Assembly: GCA_019638355.1 (NCBI GenBank)
Contig: JAHBTY010000005.1
Coordinates: 496,001-560,000 of the forward strand
DNA from: Cyclobacteriaceae bacterium
GTDB lineage: Bacteria; Bacteroidota; Bacteroidia; Cytophagales; Cyclobacteriaceae
Direction: 5' to 3'
DNA length: 64,000 nt
Part shown: positions 62,536-64,000 of the stretch, in pieces
Layout of the letters: each line of letters opens with the position of its first letter
Position numbering within the stretch: position 1 is the first letter of the stretch
The notes under the pieces: model-generated
Seen by the model: only the letters and a program-made list of their open reading frames with translations
Told to the model about the DNA's origin: nothing
The model's database searches: none
Made by a program: the position numbers and the translations under genes

Positions 62536-62666
62536 TCATAACTCCTTTGTTGATTTTAATACTCCGTTCTTATAGGTTAGAATAGTCTTTACTTGTCCAT
62601 TGTTATAAATTTTCCACTGTCCGTGTTGTTTTCCTTCTTTCCAAAATTCTTCTTTCAGAGTCATAT
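62536..62666 (-). pseudogene. YwqK/MORN-repeat protein fragment cut by IS copy C
   Basis: About 43 codons remain, reading EEFWKEGKQHGQWKIYNNGQ then VKTILTYKNGVLKSTKEL and a stop at 62536-62538. The Gly-x-x-x-x-Gly-x-W-x-x-Tyr spacing is that of MORN repeats in YwqK-type antitoxin-like proteins, which normally have several repeats. IS copy C begins at 62667, so the upstream part is probably lost or beyond the window. An ATG at 62662-62664 could start a mini-gene, but I regard it as a remnant. Confidence 0.6.
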
Positions 62667-62736
62667 GGTACTAGGCTGATTTTTTTGAACAGGTTAAAAG
62701 TAGAGTTTTTTAATTTTAACCTAACCAAACAGTCAA

Positions 62737-63006
62737 ATGAAAAAGATGCGTTTTACCGAGGCCCAGATTATTGGGATACTCAACGAACAGTCACAACAGG
62801 ATCAAAAGGTTTCAGAAGTATGCCGCAAACATGGCATAAGCGAAGCTACGTTTTACAATTGGCGTAGTAAATATGCAGGCATGAAAGTAGATGAGCTTAA
62901 GCGGCTTAAGGAACTGGAATACGAGAACGCAAGGCTAAAGAAAATTGTAGCAAACCAGAGTCTGGAGATCGATGCCATTAAGGATTTACTTACAAAAAAG
63001 TTTTAA
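62737..63006 (+). CDS. IS3-family transposase OrfA (copy C)
   Basis: 89 residues, identical in protein to the copy A OrfA: helix-turn-helix (EAQIIGILNEQSQQDQKVSE, KHGISEATFYNWRSKYAG) and leucine zipper (ELEYENARLKKIVANQSLEI). It ends at TAA just after a slippery A_AAA_AAG heptamer (62994-63000) in the correct zero-frame register, so the ribosome can shift -1 into orfB and make the fused transposase. Confidence 0.95.
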   Translation: MKKMRFTEAQIIGILNEQSQQDQKVSEVCRKHGISEATFYNWRSKYAGMKVDELKRLKELEYENARLKKIVANQSLEIDAIKDLLTKKF

Positions 63007-63812
63007 CGCCTGATCAGAAAGAACACGGCTTGGAGTATCTGGGAGAACACTACCAGATGAGCCATGCTCAGGCGTGTAAGCTGGTGGGGTGTTCGCGAAC
63101 GAAGAAGTATTATCAAAAGCGAATGCCAGCCAAAGATGCCGTAGTAAAAAAAGCGATTGAAGAAGTTATTGGCAGTAGCCGTAAAGGAAGAATGAAAGTG
63201 ATTAAGCTCGTACAGAAAAAACATCCAGAACTGGGTGATAGTAAAATCAGAAGAGTGTATGAGAACGAAGGATTCTCGTTGAGTAAAAGATTATGTAGGC
63301 GTATCAAGGACAACCCTGCCAATCCTATCTCTATTCCGTTAAGAGCCAACCAGGAATGGGCGATGGACTTCATGAGTGATGCCTTGGATAATGGCCGAAG
63401 AATCCGAGTACTTAACATTGTCGATCATTTCAATCGGCAGTGCAAAGGCATTGAAGTGGATTTCAACCTACCAGCTCGAAGGGTAATAGAAATATTGGAG
63501 CGAGCAATTGAACGCTATGGTAAACCGCTTAAAATCCGTACCGACAACGGTCCTGAGTTCCGCTCCAAACGATTTCAATTGTGGATGAAGGATAACCACA
63601 TAGAATGGAGCCGCATACAGAAAGGTAAGCCGCAACAGAATGCCATCATCGAACGCTTCAACAAAACGTATCGCGAAGATGTGCTGGATGCCAATTTGTT
63701 TCACACCATTGAACAAGCAAATGACGTGACGGAAAGGTGGGTAGATGACTACAATCACAAAAGGCCACATCAATCGCTCAACTATCAGACCCCGATGGCT
63801 TATGCAGCGTAA
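62737..63812 (+). CDS. IS3-family OrfAB transposase (predicted -1 frameshift product)
   Basis: The orfB frame lies at -1 relative to orfA and is open from the slippery site (junction ...LLTKKVLTPDQKEHGLEYLG) to the stop at 63810-63812, giving about 358 residues. The OrfB part has an HTH_21 region (EVIGSSRKGRMKVIKLVQKK, KIRRVYENEGFSLSKRL) and an rve integrase core. The catalytic DDE residues are visible in QEWAMDFMSDAL, IRTDNGPEFRS and QQNAIIERFNKTY. It closes DDYNHKRPHQSLNYQTPMAY. The enzyme would catalyse copy-out transposition through a circular intermediate. A TTG at 63030 could give OrfB alone. Confidence 0.93.
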
Positions 63813-64000
63813 GGTTTTTTTAAGGCATAAGACTCTTGGAATGATCCAAAAGAAAAGCCCCGCACAAAAGGCAGGGCTTGACCATTCCAGTCGGTTGAAC
63901 CTAACCCTGACAGGTTGCTCCTCAGCAGAGCCTGTTTCCGTTTCAGTTCAACAATGCAAAATTCAAATCAGTAATCTATATTTACAACCTGTCAAAATTC

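Larger units (their letters stand above)
62667..64000 (+). mobile_element. IS3-family element, copy C (cut by the window end)
   Basis: The left end GGTACTAGGCTGATTTTTTT starts at 62667. By comparison with copies A and B the element lacks only its last 13 bases, so the full length would be about 1347 bp. It is the only copy here with both transposase frames intact and lies in the opposite orientation to A and B. The downstream tail (63813-64000) is shared by all copies and holds a strong hairpin, AAGCCCCGC/GCAGGGCTT-like, at about 63854-63880. Confidence 0.92.

Overview
This window reads as chromosomal DNA of a Bacteroidota bacterium, most likely of the order Cytophagales. The evidence is two secreted proteins with type IX secretion (T9SS) type A C-terminal signals, families such as DUF4290, GSCFA and DUF3109, a NagB deaminase fused to a PIG-L deacetylase, and promoters of the Bacteroidota form (TTTG, about 20 bases, TAnnTTTG) instead of sigma-70 boxes. 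The species cannot be named from the sequence alone.

Layout. 1-3.4 kb: the end of a coiled-coil protein, the ribosomal operon rpsF-rpsR-rplI with promoter and terminator, then a DUF3109 protein and a TcmP-like protein on the minus strand. 3.6-7.9 kb: a tightly packed operon of a UvrD/PcrA helicase, a DUF4290 protein and murA. 7.9-13.6 kb: minus-strand exodeoxyribonuclease III and a sugar-salvage group (nagB/PIG-L fusion, murQ, anmK) suited to recycling anhydro-MurNAc and GlcN-6-P. 13.6-20 kb: GSCFA and thioredoxin-fold DUF255 proteins, a GH29 fucosidase, and a DUF4258, pirin and intradiol-dioxygenase group. 20-28 kb: an exported protein and priA; a fluoride riboswitch in front of a CLC-F type antiporter; a two-domain VOC protein; an OmpA-family protein. 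27.8-33.7 kb: a complete RND efflux operon. 33.7-44.1 kb: YjbR, surE, ribBA, dnaG, a DUF3368/UPF0175 toxin-antitoxin pair, cysHDN, and mrp with a NifU-domain protein. 44.1-57 kb: a secreted M43 metalloprotease, ddl, a PASTA protein, a T9SS cargo protein, a site-2 protease, a HAD phosphatase, a CAU tRNA, a pentapeptide-repeat protein and a MacB/FtsX-type permease.

57.2-64 kb is an accessory island, visibly more AT-rich. Two long imperfect inverted-repeat elements of about 135 bp with the same architecture bound a set of minus-strand genes: an AraC-type regulator, a VOC lipoprotein, a cupin and a DUF1801 gene. The second element follows a YwqK-like fragment. Three copies of one IS3-family element (about 1.35 kb, ends GGTA...TACC, 4-bp target duplications) lie here. 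One copy splits the DUF1801 gene, a second is nested inside the first, and the third runs off the window end. The nested pair carries dense small indels in mid-element that look more like consensus error than natural decay.

The observations most worth following are the fluoride riboswitch with its CLC-F gene, the attC-like repeats bounding the island, the DnaG primase that has lost all four zinc ligands, the MurA with Asp in place of the catalytic Cys, and the duplicated 3' end with a palindrome behind the TcmP-like gene.
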